Assembly: GCF_024170225.1 (NCBI RefSeq)
Contig: NZ_JALJXU010000001.1
Coordinates: 62,001 to 126,000 of the forward strand
Direction of reading: 5' to 3'
DNA: 64,000 nt
Source of the DNA: Streptococcus gallinaceus
Lineage (GTDB): Bacteria; Bacillota; Bacilli; Lactobacillales; Streptococcaceae
Positions 37,195 to 45,546 of the stretch are shown here, piece by piece (position 1 is the first letter of the stretch; every line of letters begins with the position of its first letter). A model generated the notes under the pieces. That model did not search any database. It was not told where the DNA came from and saw only the letters and a program-made list of their open reading frames with translations. The translations under genes and the position numbers were made by a program.

Positions 37195-37431
37195 AAACTG
37201 GGACTCAATCCTTGGCTCTTGATTTTTAATAATTTTAGCAGTTTGACGCAGTGGTTGACTGAATGCTCTCATTCCTTGCTGCGCAAGCAATTTCGAATAT
37301 TTGAGGCTAACTTTGTTAGCCCTATCTCCAACCTTCAAAAGTTCCCCGAACCTTTGAAGCTAGTCAACTGTGCGGAGGTGAGACAAAATCGATTTCTACG
37401 AAATCACGATTTTTGTCCCACTCTCTTTTTT
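37195..37431 (+). repeat. Structured interspersed repeat, copy 3
   Basis: A degraded CTGGGAC/CTTGG hairpin sits right after the kinase stop. The core (37239-37431) follows: GTTGACT (37254-37260), TTGCTGCGCAAGCAA hairpin, GGCTAAC/GTTAGCC, CTTCAAA/TTTGAAG, AGTCAAC closing the outer stem, GTGCGGAGGTGAG, and the ATCGATTT/AAATCACGAT end hairpin with GTCCCAC and a T-run. It is the most regular of the three copies and fills the gap before the hydrolase gene. Confidence 0.88.
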
Positions 37432-37492
37432 GTATTTCACATAGGTTTCACATTGGTCTTGTAAACTAGGAGCATATCAAAGGAGGAAGCTT

Positions 37493-38548
37493 ATTACGAA
37501 ACGTCATTATCAAACTGGAGTTGTTTTACTTGTGGCATGTGCCTTGTTGGCAGCTTATGGGCAAAAGTCACAAAAACATTCTATGTCAGATCAACAACCA
37601 AAACAAAGTATGTCTGCTAAGGAAGCAGCGGATGCAGCAAAAGGAACTGCAAAAGAGCCAACTGAAGAAGAAATCAAAAAAATGGCAGAAGCACAAGGTA
37701 TGGTGGATGTGACATCATACAAACTACAAAAAATTGAAGAATACGGTCAAAAGATTGAAGTCGGTGGAAAGAAAATGAACGTCTATGTGGCTGGTAAAGG
37801 TACGATTCCATTGGTTGTATTCCCAGGTTTGGGTGAAATATCTGCTCGCTGGTCTTATAAGAATTTGCTCGATCGCTTGGGTGACAAGTACAAATTGAAT
37901 GTGGTAGAACCACTTGGTTATGGCCTCAGTGACCAGACAGATAGCCCACGTACGGTGGAAAATACAAGTAAAGAAATCCATACAGCCTTAAGCAAACTTG
38001 GCTTGAAAGATTACCATATCCTTGCCCACTCAATGGGTGGTATGTATGCCCTTCAATATGTTAATGACTACCGCAACGAAGTCGCAAGCTTTATCGGTAT
38101 GGACACCAGCACATCAGGTATAGAAGGCGATAAAGGTGGACAAATCGCAAATCGGAAGCAAACATGGGTACAACGTATCCCAGATGTAGACAAGCATGTC
38201 AATGAACAGTACTTCTCACTCGGGCATACCGTTGGGAATAACCCAACTTTGAAAGATGAAGAAAAACGCACCAAAAAATCTAAAAAGCATGACTGGCAAG
38301 CAGTTCCCAGAAGGATTCAAAGCCAAATACTTCCTTGCCTCAGAAGTGTCGAAGATATCAAGGCGCGACAAGAAATTTTCCCTAAAATGAAATCATGGGA
38401 AGAGCAACATACAGACTTGTCTAAAAATAAAGCAGATGCCTCAACCGAAGTCTTGGAAGGCTCACACCTTACCCAATACGAATTACAAAGAACGATTGGC
38501 TTTCTCCAGAAACAAAAGCGCAAGCCATCAAGAAATTGGATGCTATGA
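37493..38548 (+). pseudogene. Exported alpha/beta hydrolase, damaged, running into a pepO remnant
   Basis: A strong AAAGGAGG (37479-37486) is followed seven bases later by ATT, in frame with a signal-peptide-like start (TKRHYQTGVVLLVACALLAAY). ATT appears to replace ATG; the next usable start, GTG at 37532, would cut the signal peptide. The hydrolase fold is clear: FPGLGE, then the nucleophile elbow AHSMGGM (Ser near residue 181). Between about 38282 and 38344 the correct sequence (QFPEGFKAKYFLASE) lies in another frame, so two indels compensate. After GSHLTQYE near 38478 the frame enters out-of-frame pepO sequence and ends at 38548. Confidence 0.75.
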
Positions 38549-39307
38549 AGCTGTTAATTGGCTATCCTGATGATTACTCTAATCTCTATCGAGACTACCA
38601 ATTTGATAGTAAGGCTAGTTCTTTGAAAATAACTATCGCTACAAATACCTGTCTCAAAAACGAAATTTTGAAGGATTTAACCAACCACATCAACGTGATG
38701 AGTGGAAGATGAGTGCCAATGCGGTCAATGCCTATTATGATCCAAATGCCAATGCCATCGTCTTTCCAGCAGCTATTCTTCAGGCACCATTTTACGATAA
38801 AAACTAATCCATCAGCCAAAATTATGGCGCTATCGGGGGTATTATCGGACACGAGATTTCCTATTCCTTTGACATCAACGGGATGAAGTTTGACGAAAAC
38901 GGCAATCTCCACAACTGGTGGACGGAAAAAGATTTGGCTAATTATAAAGAAAAAGCCAAGGCTATGGTTGCTCAGTGGGATGGTCTAAAAGTCACTGGTG
39001 GTAAGGTCAATGGTCAACAAACCTTGGCTGAGAACATCTCTGATAATGGTGGTGTCATGGTGGCACTGGAAGCCTTGAAGACAGAAGCAAATCTAAATTA
39101 CAAAGAGTTCTTCCAATCTTGGGCAGCTGTATGGCGCCAAAAAGCGACCAAAGAATTTAGTCAGTTTTCAGTGCAGTCAGATGCGCACTCGCCTTATGAA
39201 CTACGTGCCAATATCCCTGTTCGCAATTTCAAGGAATTTATGATGCCTTTGGTGTTAAAAAAGGGGACAAGATGTACATGGCACCAGAAAAACGCCTGAC
39301 TATCTAG
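38480..39307 (+). pseudogene. pepO-like M13 metalloendopeptidase, C-terminal remnant
   Basis: In successive frames the sequence reads NDWLSPETKAQAIKKLDAMK, then (after a missing T near 38625) NNYRYKYLSQKR and NAVNAYYDPNANAIVFPA, then the zinc site and the M13 end (APEKRLTI, stop 39305-39307). Lesions: a TAA at 38805-38807 inside the frame, a missing T near 39239, and loss of the whole N-terminal two-thirds. The zinc motif HExxH is HEISY, the second His being Tyr (38862-38864). It is clearly non-functional. The longest intact piece is 38883-39299. Confidence 0.9.
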
Positions 39308-39426
39308 TAAGCAGTAGAGTCATGCTAAACTCGCCCTTCTAATAATTGTTCAATAAAAGAAGTCAACTTAAATTGAGTAATTTTTGTTATAATAATATGA
39401 ATACCTTCATAAATGAAAGTTGAGCC

Positions 39427-40119
39427 ATGTATCCATTTTTCTCACCTGTCCGTACAGGACTCCCTTATCTCCCACTAACACTACAAGTTTTGTCTCTTAT
39501 TTTACTTATCTTGATAGGTTACGGAGTACACATATGGGGGCAGAAGACAAGTTTTAAATTATTTTGGCGCATCAGTATGATGGTGCAATTAGCAGTAGTC
39601 TATACTTGGTTTGTCTGGGCCAGTCTTCCTTTGTCTGAATTACTGCCGCTTTATCACTGTCGGATGGCCATGTTTATCCTATTGTTTTCACCAAAAGGGC
39701 GATTTAAAGATTACTTTGCGCTAATTGGGGTTATCGGCTCAATCTTGGCTATGCTTGTACCTGCACTTTATCCGCATCGACTATTGCACCTGACCAATGT
39801 TTTCTTTTTCACAGGTCATTTTGGATTATTTGCATTGAGTCTCATGCATCTGAAAACGAGTGATACCGTTGAAGAGATAGACCTGGTCTGGCTGGGACGA
39901 ATGACAATTTCCTTGAATAGTTTTTTACTGCTTGTCAATCTTTTGACCGATGGAAATTACGGATTCTTGGCGGATACTCCCATTTTACATACGAAAAATG
40001 TACTCTTGAACTTGCTATTGGTGAGTGGAGTGTTTATGCTATTACTGACACCGACAGTGGCTCTCTTTCAGAGAAGTTCCTACCGCTCTCAGCTGGTAAC
40101 GATTGATAAAAAGCCCTAG
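39427..40119 (+). CDS. YwaF/TIGR02206 family integral membrane protein
   Basis: 230 residues with about seven hydrophobic helices. The conserved polar positions of the family are visible: LPLYHCRMAMF (His-Cys) near residue 76 and FFFTGHFGLFALSL with the second His near 140. The family includes human TMEM164-like proteins, but the bacterial function is unknown. A TATAAT-like -10 (39390-39396 region) precedes it. A weak terminator follows. Confidence 0.78.
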   Translation: MYPFFSPVRTGLPYLPLTLQVLSLILLILIGYGVHIWGQKTSFKLFWRISMMVQLAVVYTWFVWASLPLSELLPLYHCRMAMFILLFSPKGRFKDYFALIGVIGSILAMLVPALYPHRLLHLTNVFFFTGHFGLFALSLMHLKTSDTVEEIDLVWLGRMTISLNSFLLLVNLLTDGNYGFLADTPILHTKNVLLNLLLVSGVFMLLLTPTVALFQRSSYRSQLVTIDKKP

Positions 40120-40133
40120 ATTGGGTATAATAA

Positions 40134-40161
40134 TAGAGTTAGAGAACTAGCTCTGCTTTTT
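40134..40161 (+). terminator. Terminator-like hairpin before prfC
   Basis: AGAGTTAG and CTAGCTCT form a stem around AGAA, followed by GCTTTTTTT. Confidence 0.6.
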
Positions 40162-40236
40162 TTACGCTGTAGGAGTAAACCAATGTAAAAATCGAGATTA
40201 GAATACAGATAGAAAATTGTTGAAAAAGGAAAGAAT

Positions 40237-41781
40237 ATGACATTACAAGACGAAATTAAAAAACGCCGTACCTTTGCCATTATCTCTCACCCGGATGCTG
40301 GTAAAACGACGATTACAGAGCAATTGCTCTACTTTGGTGGGGAAATCCGTGAAGCTGGGACTGTCAAAGGGAAAAAGACTGGTAACTTTGCCAAGTCTGA
40401 CTGGATGGATATTGAAAAACAACGTGGTATCTCTGTAACCTCATCTGTTATGCAGTTTGACTATGCTGGAAAACGTGTGAATATCTTGGACACACCAGGG
40501 CACGAGGACTTCTCAGAAGATACTTACCGCACACTTATGGCGGTGGATGCGGCTGTCATGGTTGTGGACTCTGCAAAAGGTATCGAGGCACAAACTAAAA
40601 AACTCTTTGAAGTTGTCAAACACCGCAACATCCCAATCTTTACATTTATCAATAAATTGGACCGTGACGGACGTGAGCCGCTTGATTTGTTAGAAGAATT
40701 GGAAGAAGTGCTCGGCATTGCTTCTTATCCAATGAACTGGCCAATCGGTATGGGGAAATCCTTTGAAGGACTTTATGATTTGCATAATGAACGCCTCGAA
40801 CTTTACAAGGGTGATGAACGATTTGCAACGATTGAAGAAGGGGATCAGCTTTTTGGAAGCAATCCATTCTATGCGCAAGTTTTAGAAGATATCGAGCTTT
40901 TGCAAGAAGCGGGAAATGAGTTTTCACAAGAAGCTATCTTCAATGGCGAATTGACTCCTGTCTTCTTCGGGTCAGCTCTTACCAACTTTGGTGTGCAGAC
41001 CTTCCTTGACACCTTCTTGGAATTTGCTCCAGAACCGCACGGGCACAAGACGACAGAGGGTCAAGTGATTGACCCGCTCAATCAAGATTTCTCAGGATTT
41101 GTCTTTAAAATCCAAGCCAACATGGACCCACGTCACCGTGACCGTATCGCCTTTGTGCGTGTTGTTTCAGGTGAATTTGAACGCGGTATGAGTGTCAATC
41201 TTCCTCGTACTGGAAAAGGCGCTAAGCTGTCCAATGTGACCCAGTTCATGGCAGAAAGTCGTGAAAATGTGGAAAATGCTGTGGCTGGAGACATCATCGG
41301 TGTCTACGATACAGGGACTTACCAAGTTGGTGATACCTTGACTGTTGGTAAGAACAAGTTTGAATTTGAACCACTTCCAACCTTTACACCGGAAATTTTC
41401 ATGAAAGTATCTGCAAAAAACGTCATGAAGCAAAAATCATTCCACAAAGGGATTGAGCAATTGGTTCAGGAAGGAGCTATCCAGCTCTACAAAAATTACC
41501 AAACCGGCGAGTACATGCTTGGTGCCGTTGGTCAATTGCAGTTTGAAGTCTTCAAACACCGCATGGAAGGCGAGTACAATGCTGAAGTTGTCATGACACC
41601 AATGGGTAAAAAGACAGTTCGCTGGATTAAGCCAGAAGATTTGGATGAGCGCATGTCTTCAAGCCGTAATATCTTGGCAAAAGACCGCTTTGACCAGCCA
41701 GTCTTCCTCTTTGAAAATGACTTTGCTTTACGCTGGTTTGCAGACAAGTACCCAGACGTAGCTTTAGAAGAAAAAATGTAA
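40237..41781 (+). CDS. prfC: Peptide chain release factor 3
   Basis: 514 residues, a translational GTPase that recycles RF1/RF2 after termination. G-domain motifs: HPDAGKTT (G1) near residue 18, DTPGHEDF (G3) near 87, NKLDRDGR (G4) near 140. The RF3-typical start is [16 protein letters not shown]. Ribosome site AAAGGAAAG. Ends at a terminator shared with the convergent corA. Confidence 0.97.
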   Translation: MTLQDEIKKRRTFAIISHPDAGKTTITEQLLYFGGEIREAGTVKGKKTGNFAKSDWMDIEKQRGISVTSSVMQFDYAGKRVNILDTPGHEDFSEDTYRTLMAVDAAVMVVDSAKGIEAQTKKLFEVVKHRNIPIFTFINKLDRDGREPLDLLEELEEVLGIASYPMNWPIGMGKSFEGLYDLHNERLELYKGDERFATIEEGDQLFGSNPFYAQVLEDIELLQEAGNEFSQEAIFNGELTPVFFGSALTNFGVQTFLDTFLEFAPEPHGHKTTEGQVIDPLNQDFSGFVFKIQANMDPRHRDRIAFVRVVSGEFERGMSVNLPRTGKGAKLSNVTQFMAESRENVENAVAGDIIGVYDTGTYQVGDTLTVGKNKFEFEPLPTFTPEIFMKVSAKNVMKQKSFHKGIEQLVQEGAIQLYKNYQTGEYMLGAVGQLQFEVFKHRMEGEYNAEVVMTPMGKKTVRWIKPEDLDERMSSSRNILAKDRFDQPVFLFENDFALRWFADKYPDVALEEKM

Positions 41782-41810
41782 AAAAAAAGCTGGAAATTTC
41801 CAGCTTTTTT
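41781..41810 (+). terminator. Bidirectional terminator prfC/corA
   Basis: A perfect palindrome: GCTGGAAA and TTTCCAGC flanked by A8 and T6. It overlaps the end of corA. Confidence 0.88.
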
Positions 41811-42708
41811 ATCGTTTATTACGTACAAAATTCATTAGCAGGCGTGCGACTGTAAACCAGATAAGAATGGAAATCAGACAGAGGAACAGCCAAGTGTGCT
41901 CTTTATCCGTGAAGGGAAGTGGAATATTCATTCCGAAGAATCCAGTGATACAGGCTAGAATAGCCAAATTGATGGAAATGACGTTGAGGGCGGTCAAGTT
42001 GTCATTCAGATTGTTGTTCAGGACGTTATTGAAAGAGGAGGATAGCTGTGCCAAGATTTGCGAATTGAGCTGGGTCATACTGACCAACTGACGGGCTTCA
42101 ATCAAGGCATCGGTTAGCTGTTCTTTTTCCACATCGCTGTTGTTTCGCTGACTATAGTGGCTTTCCAGTTGTTCCAAGAGCAGGACATTTTGATTGGAAG
42201 CTGCCAGCAGGTAGACAGAGCCCGTTTCCAAGTCAGACATGGCAAGGAGTTTTTTCTTACTGGTCTGCTGGCGGAGCTTGCGATTGAGGACATCCTTTTC
42301 GTGGTCAATCTGGTCTACAGCTTGGAAATATTTTTTGGTTAGAAGTGTCAAACCTGCAAAAAGGAAGGTCTTAGCAGACACATTTGGATGGCTTGTCAGG
42401 TAGTCCGCTAAAATTTGGTAGACGTAGGCACTTCGTTTATTGGTCATGGAGATGACTTGCTTTCCGCGTAGGACAAATGTCATGGGAACCGTTTCATAAT
42501 AACCATCGTCCTGCACCAAATCAAGCACATTGAATACCAAAGTTAAGCTGTCCGTGTCGGCTGTGTATTCCATAAAGGCACGCTCGTTTTCATCTAGCGC
42601 GTAGTTCAGAATTTCATGGTCGATTTCTTGGGGGATAGATTGAGGGTCGGGACGGTTGTCCATATCCAGATGAATCCATCTGTAGTCCCCAAATATGGTC
42701 TCTTGCAT
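41809..42708 (-). CDS. CorA-family magnesium transporter
   Basis: 299 residues. A long cytoplasmic N-terminal alpha/beta domain with coiled-coil helices is followed by two membrane helices at the C terminus. The signature FGMNIPLPF (GMN motif) lies at the end of the first membrane helix, near residue 260, followed by the second helix and a basic tail. The family forms pentameric divalent-cation channels. GAGAAATG precedes the start on the minus strand. Confidence 0.92.
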   Translation of the reverse strand: MQETIFGDYRWIHLDMDNRPDPQSIPQEIDHEILNYALDENERAFMEYTADTDSLTLVFNVLDLVQDDGYYETVPMTFVLRGKQVISMTNKRSAYVYQILADYLTSHPNVSAKTFLFAGLTLLTKKYFQAVDQIDHEKDVLNRKLRQQTSKKKLLAMSDLETGSVYLLAASNQNVLLLEQLESHYSQRNNSDVEKEQLTDALIEARQLVSMTQLNSQILAQLSSSFNNVLNNNLNDNLTALNVISINLAILACITGFFGMNIPLPFTDKEHTWLFLCLISILIWFTVARLLMNFVRNKR

Positions 42709-42890
42709 GCATTTCTCCTTACAGGTCCTTTGTGGCTTTTATTATACAGAAAAAGAGGACACAATACAAGTTTTGCAGTTTCAAGGAGGTAGGAAAGAAG
42801 TCGTGAAATTTTCTCCATTTGAATGAAAAACAAATGAAAGCGTGTTTATGGGAATAAAAATAGCTCTGCCTATCTTTTTAAGCTGCTTTG

Positions 42891-42961
42891 TGTTACACTA
42901 GATAAGTTGTGAAAGAACGACAGAATAAAGCGCGATGAGACAGCTTCGCACTGTCTTTTAG
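42891..42961 (+). promoter_or_regulatory. cshA promoter and leader hairpin
   Basis: An extended -10 TGTTACACT (42891-42899) is followed by a leader of about 70 bases. The leader contains AGACAG (42938-42943) and CTGTCT (42952-42957) enclosing a TTCGCA-type loop, then TTTT. A hairpin directly before the ribosome site of an RNA helicase gene could regulate it, for example at low temperature. Confidence 0.5.
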
Positions 42962-42974
42962 AAAAGGAAATACA

Positions 42975-44570
42975 TTGAAATTTACTGAATTAAACTTATC
43001 TGCTGAATTGATGGCAGAAATCGAAAACGCAGGCTTTACAGAGCCATCACCAATCCAAGAACAAACCATTCCACTTGCTTTAGAAGGAAAAGACGTGATT
43101 GGTCAAGCCCAAACGGGTACTGGTAAAACAGCTGCCTTTGGCTTTCCAACATTGGAAAAAATCAATACTGAAAATCAAACGATTCAAGCCTTGGTCATTG
43201 CACCAACTCGTGAATTAGCTGTGCAATCACAGGAAGAACTCTTCCGTTTTGGTCGTGCAAAAGGTGTTAAAGTTCGTTCTGTCTATGGCGGTTCGTCCAT
43301 TGAAAAACAAATCAAAGCTCTTCGTTCAGGAGCGCATATTGTCGTAGGTACGCCAGGTCGGCTCCTTGACTTGATTAAGCGTAAGGCTCTTCGTTTGGAC
43401 AATATCGAAACCTTGATTTTGGATGAAGCGGATGAAATGCTCAACATGGGCTTCTTGGAAGACATCGAAGCTATTATTAGCCGTGTGCCAGAAAGTCGTC
43501 AAACGTTGCTCTTCTCGGCAACGATGCCAGATGTGATCAAACGTATCGGGGTTCAATTTATGAAAGAGCCTGAGCATGTTAAAATTGCTGCTAAGGAATT
43601 GACGACAGACTTGGTAGACCAGTACTATATTCGTGTGCGTGAAGGTGAAAAATTTGACACCATGACACGTCTCATGGATGTGGACCAACCAGAATTGGCT
43701 ATCGTTTTTGGCCGTACAAAACGCCGTGTGGATGAATTGACACGTGGTTTGAAAATCCGTGGCTTCCGTGCGGAAGGTATCCATGGTGACTTGGACCAAA
43801 ACAAACGCCTCCGTGTTCTCCGTGACTTCAAAAATGGAAATCTTGATGTATTGGTAGCAACGGACGTTGCAGCGCGTGGCTTGGACATTTCCGGTGTCAC
43901 TCATGTCTACAACTATGACATCCCACAAGAAGCGGAAAGCTATGTTCACCGTATTGGTCGTACAGGTCGTGCAGGCCAGTCTGGTCAGTCTATTACCTTT
44001 GTCTCACCAAATGAGATGGGTTACTTGGCCATTATTGAAAATACGACGAAGAAACGGATGAAGGGCTTGAAACCAGCGACTGCTGAGGATGCTTTCCAAG
44101 CCAAGAAAAAAGTTGCACTCAAGAAGATTGAACGTGATTTTGCAGATGAAAATATCCGTACAAATTTTGAAAAATTTGGTAAGGATGCGCGTGAATTAGC
44201 AGCTGAATTTTCACCAGAAGAATTGGCTATGTACATCTTGACCTTAACAGTTCAAGATCCTGAAATGCAAGAAAAAGTTGAAATTGCTCAAGAACGTCCA
44301 TTGCCATTCAAACCAGCGGGTGGCGGCTTCAAAGGCAAAGGTGGTGGTCGACGCAATGATCGCGGTGGAAATCGTGACCGTAATGACCGCGACCGTGGTG
44401 GTTACCGTGGCGACTGTCGACGCGGAGATCGTGATTTCAAACGTCGTGATCGTGATGACCGTGACCGTTTCAAAAAAGACAATCGTCACAAAGACAACAA
44501 GAAACCACATAAAAACACATCAAGTGAAAAGAAAACAGGTTTTGTGATCCGCAACAAAGGCGATAAATAA
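42975..44570 (+). CDS. cshA: DEAD-box RNA helicase CshA
   Basis: 531 residues, starting with TTG (no nearby in-frame ATG; GGAAA upstream). Motifs in order: Q motif GFTEPSPIQEQ, motif I AQTGTGKT, Ia PTRELA, II DEAD (VLILDEADEML region), III SAT, V ARGLD, VI HRIGRTGRAG. The last 90 residues are rich in Gly, Arg and Asp (GGGRRNDRGGNRDRN and similar), an RNA-binding tail. It unwinds structured RNA in ribosome assembly and RNA decay, especially in the cold. A terminator follows. Confidence 0.95.
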   Translation: MKFTELNLSAELMAEIENAGFTEPSPIQEQTIPLALEGKDVIGQAQTGTGKTAAFGFPTLEKINTENQTIQALVIAPTRELAVQSQEELFRFGRAKGVKVRSVYGGSSIEKQIKALRSGAHIVVGTPGRLLDLIKRKALRLDNIETLILDEADEMLNMGFLEDIEAIISRVPESRQTLLFSATMPDVIKRIGVQFMKEPEHVKIAAKELTTDLVDQYYIRVREGEKFDTMTRLMDVDQPELAIVFGRTKRRVDELTRGLKIRGFRAEGIHGDLDQNKRLRVLRDFKNGNLDVLVATDVAARGLDISGVTHVYNYDIPQEAESYVHRIGRTGRAGQSGQSITFVSPNEMGYLAIIENTTKKRMKGLKPATAEDAFQAKKKVALKKIERDFADENIRTNFEKFGKDARELAAEFSPEELAMYILTLTVQDPEMQEKVEIAQERPLPFKPAGGGFKGKGGGRRNDRGGNRDRNDRDRGGYRGDCRRGDRDFKRRDRDDRDRFKKDNRHKDNKKPHKNTSSEKKTGFVIRNKGDK

Positions 44571-44576
44571 ACCTTC

Positions 44577-44608
44577 CTCCCTGAGAATGCTTTCTGAGGG
44601 AGTTTTTT
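44577..44608 (+). terminator. Terminator after cshA
   Basis: CTCCCTGAGAA with TTCTGAGGGAG (one mismatch), then T6. Confidence 0.82.
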
Positions 44609-44639
44609 GTGCTATAATTATGGAAAAAGGAGGCAATAA

Positions 44640-45095
44640 ATGAGAGAAAGTCAGAAAACCAACCAAGAGATACTAGATGATTTATTGTCAAAAAATGAGC
44701 ATCTTATGTGGTCAGGGGCTTGTGCACTCAATAGTCTCAGTCAAAATCCGAATAGAGTGAAGTTTTTTATCCCCTACCTAGAGAAGATCAAATCTTTGAA
44801 ATTATCTGGAGGATTATTATTGCCCAGTCAGCGTTTTATTGATCGAGCTGTAAAGTTAATCGAATTTCAAAGGGATTCTCCAGAACTATGTTCTTGTCGA
44901 TTTCTACCAGAAGAAATCGAATTTGACCCAGAACAATTAGAAGCAGGTGGCTATGTTCGTATTACTAAAAGAGCAAGAGGACTTGGGGATACCTATCTAG
45001 TAGAGTGTCTTCGTTGCCACCAATGGTATGAAGTTGTAATGAATGAATACCATGCCCTGTGGTGGAAGTGGTCGCCGATAGAAAAAGGAGATTAG
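44640..45095 (+). CDS. Hypothetical protein with cysteine pairs
   Basis: 151 residues, not recognised. The N-terminal half is helical. The C-terminal half has CSCRF near residue 83 and CLRCHQW near 123, spacing that could bind a metal, and ends in aromatic residues (EYHALWWKW). AAAGGAGG precedes the ATG. It is followed one base later by a GNAT gene, so the two are probably cotranscribed. An immunity or stress role would be guesswork. Confidence 0.65.
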   Translation: MRESQKTNQEILDDLLSKNEHLMWSGACALNSLSQNPNRVKFFIPYLEKIKSLKLSGGLLLPSQRFIDRAVKLIEFQRDSPELCSCRFLPEEIEFDPEQLEAGGYVRITKRARGLGDTYLVECLRCHQWYEVVMNEYHALWWKWSPIEKGD

Positions 45096-45096
45096 C

Positions 45097-45501
45097 ATGG
45101 AAGTATCTTACAATCCAATATTGAATGTAAACCAAGTGCTTTCTTTGTATGAAAGCGTCGGCTGGACAAATTATACGAAAAATCCTCAGATGCTAGAAGT
45201 AGCACTAGAGCGTTCATTGCTGACGATTGCGGTTTTTGACCAAGAAAGATTGGTGGGGCTATTACGAGCGGTTGGAGATGGGGCATCGATTCTTTTTATA
45301 CAGGACCTCTTGGTTTTACCAGCTTATCAGAGGCAGGGGATTGGTCGCCAGTTGGTCCAAGCTTGCTTGGCCAACTATCCAGAGGTATACCAAGTGCATC
45401 TCTTGACAGACCAGACAGAAAAAACAGCAACTTTCTATCAAAGTTTAGGATTTCAAGGGGTTGAAGAGCTAGCATGCCGTGCCTTTACATTAGTAAAATA
45501 A
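45097..45501 (+). CDS. GNAT-family N-acetyltransferase
   Basis: 134 residues. The acetyl-CoA binding motif A is LVLPAYQRQGIGRQLVQA (about 72-89; RQGIGR is the Q/R-x-x-G-x-G/A loop). ATASF-like TATFYQSLGF near 112 is the usual end of the fold. The substrate is unknown. Starts one base after the preceding stop with AAAAGGAG inside that gene's end. Confidence 0.88.
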   Translation: MEVSYNPILNVNQVLSLYESVGWTNYTKNPQMLEVALERSLLTIAVFDQERLVGLLRAVGDGASILFIQDLLVLPAYQRQGIGRQLVQACLANYPEVYQVHLLTDQTEKTATFYQSLGFQGVEELACRAFTLVK

Positions 45502-45536
45502 AAACATCCACAATGCGCATTGTGGATGTTTTTTTA
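45501..45536 (+). terminator. Bidirectional terminator GNAT / 5'-nucleotidase
   Basis: A perfect 16-bp inverted repeat, AAAACATCCACAATGC and its complement, lies between two convergent genes with T-run on the plus strand and A-run opposite. Confidence 0.88.
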
Positions 45537-45546
45537 TATGGTAGGC

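Noticed and set aside
37189..37464. 91-codon ORF downstream of the VncS-like kinase
   Set aside because: It is repeat copy 3 read as protein; the other copies are not open in this frame.
44244..44547. ORFs on both strands in the 3' end of cshA rich in Val/Thr/Ile
   Set aside because: They are shadows of the Arg/Gly/Asp-rich CshA tail.
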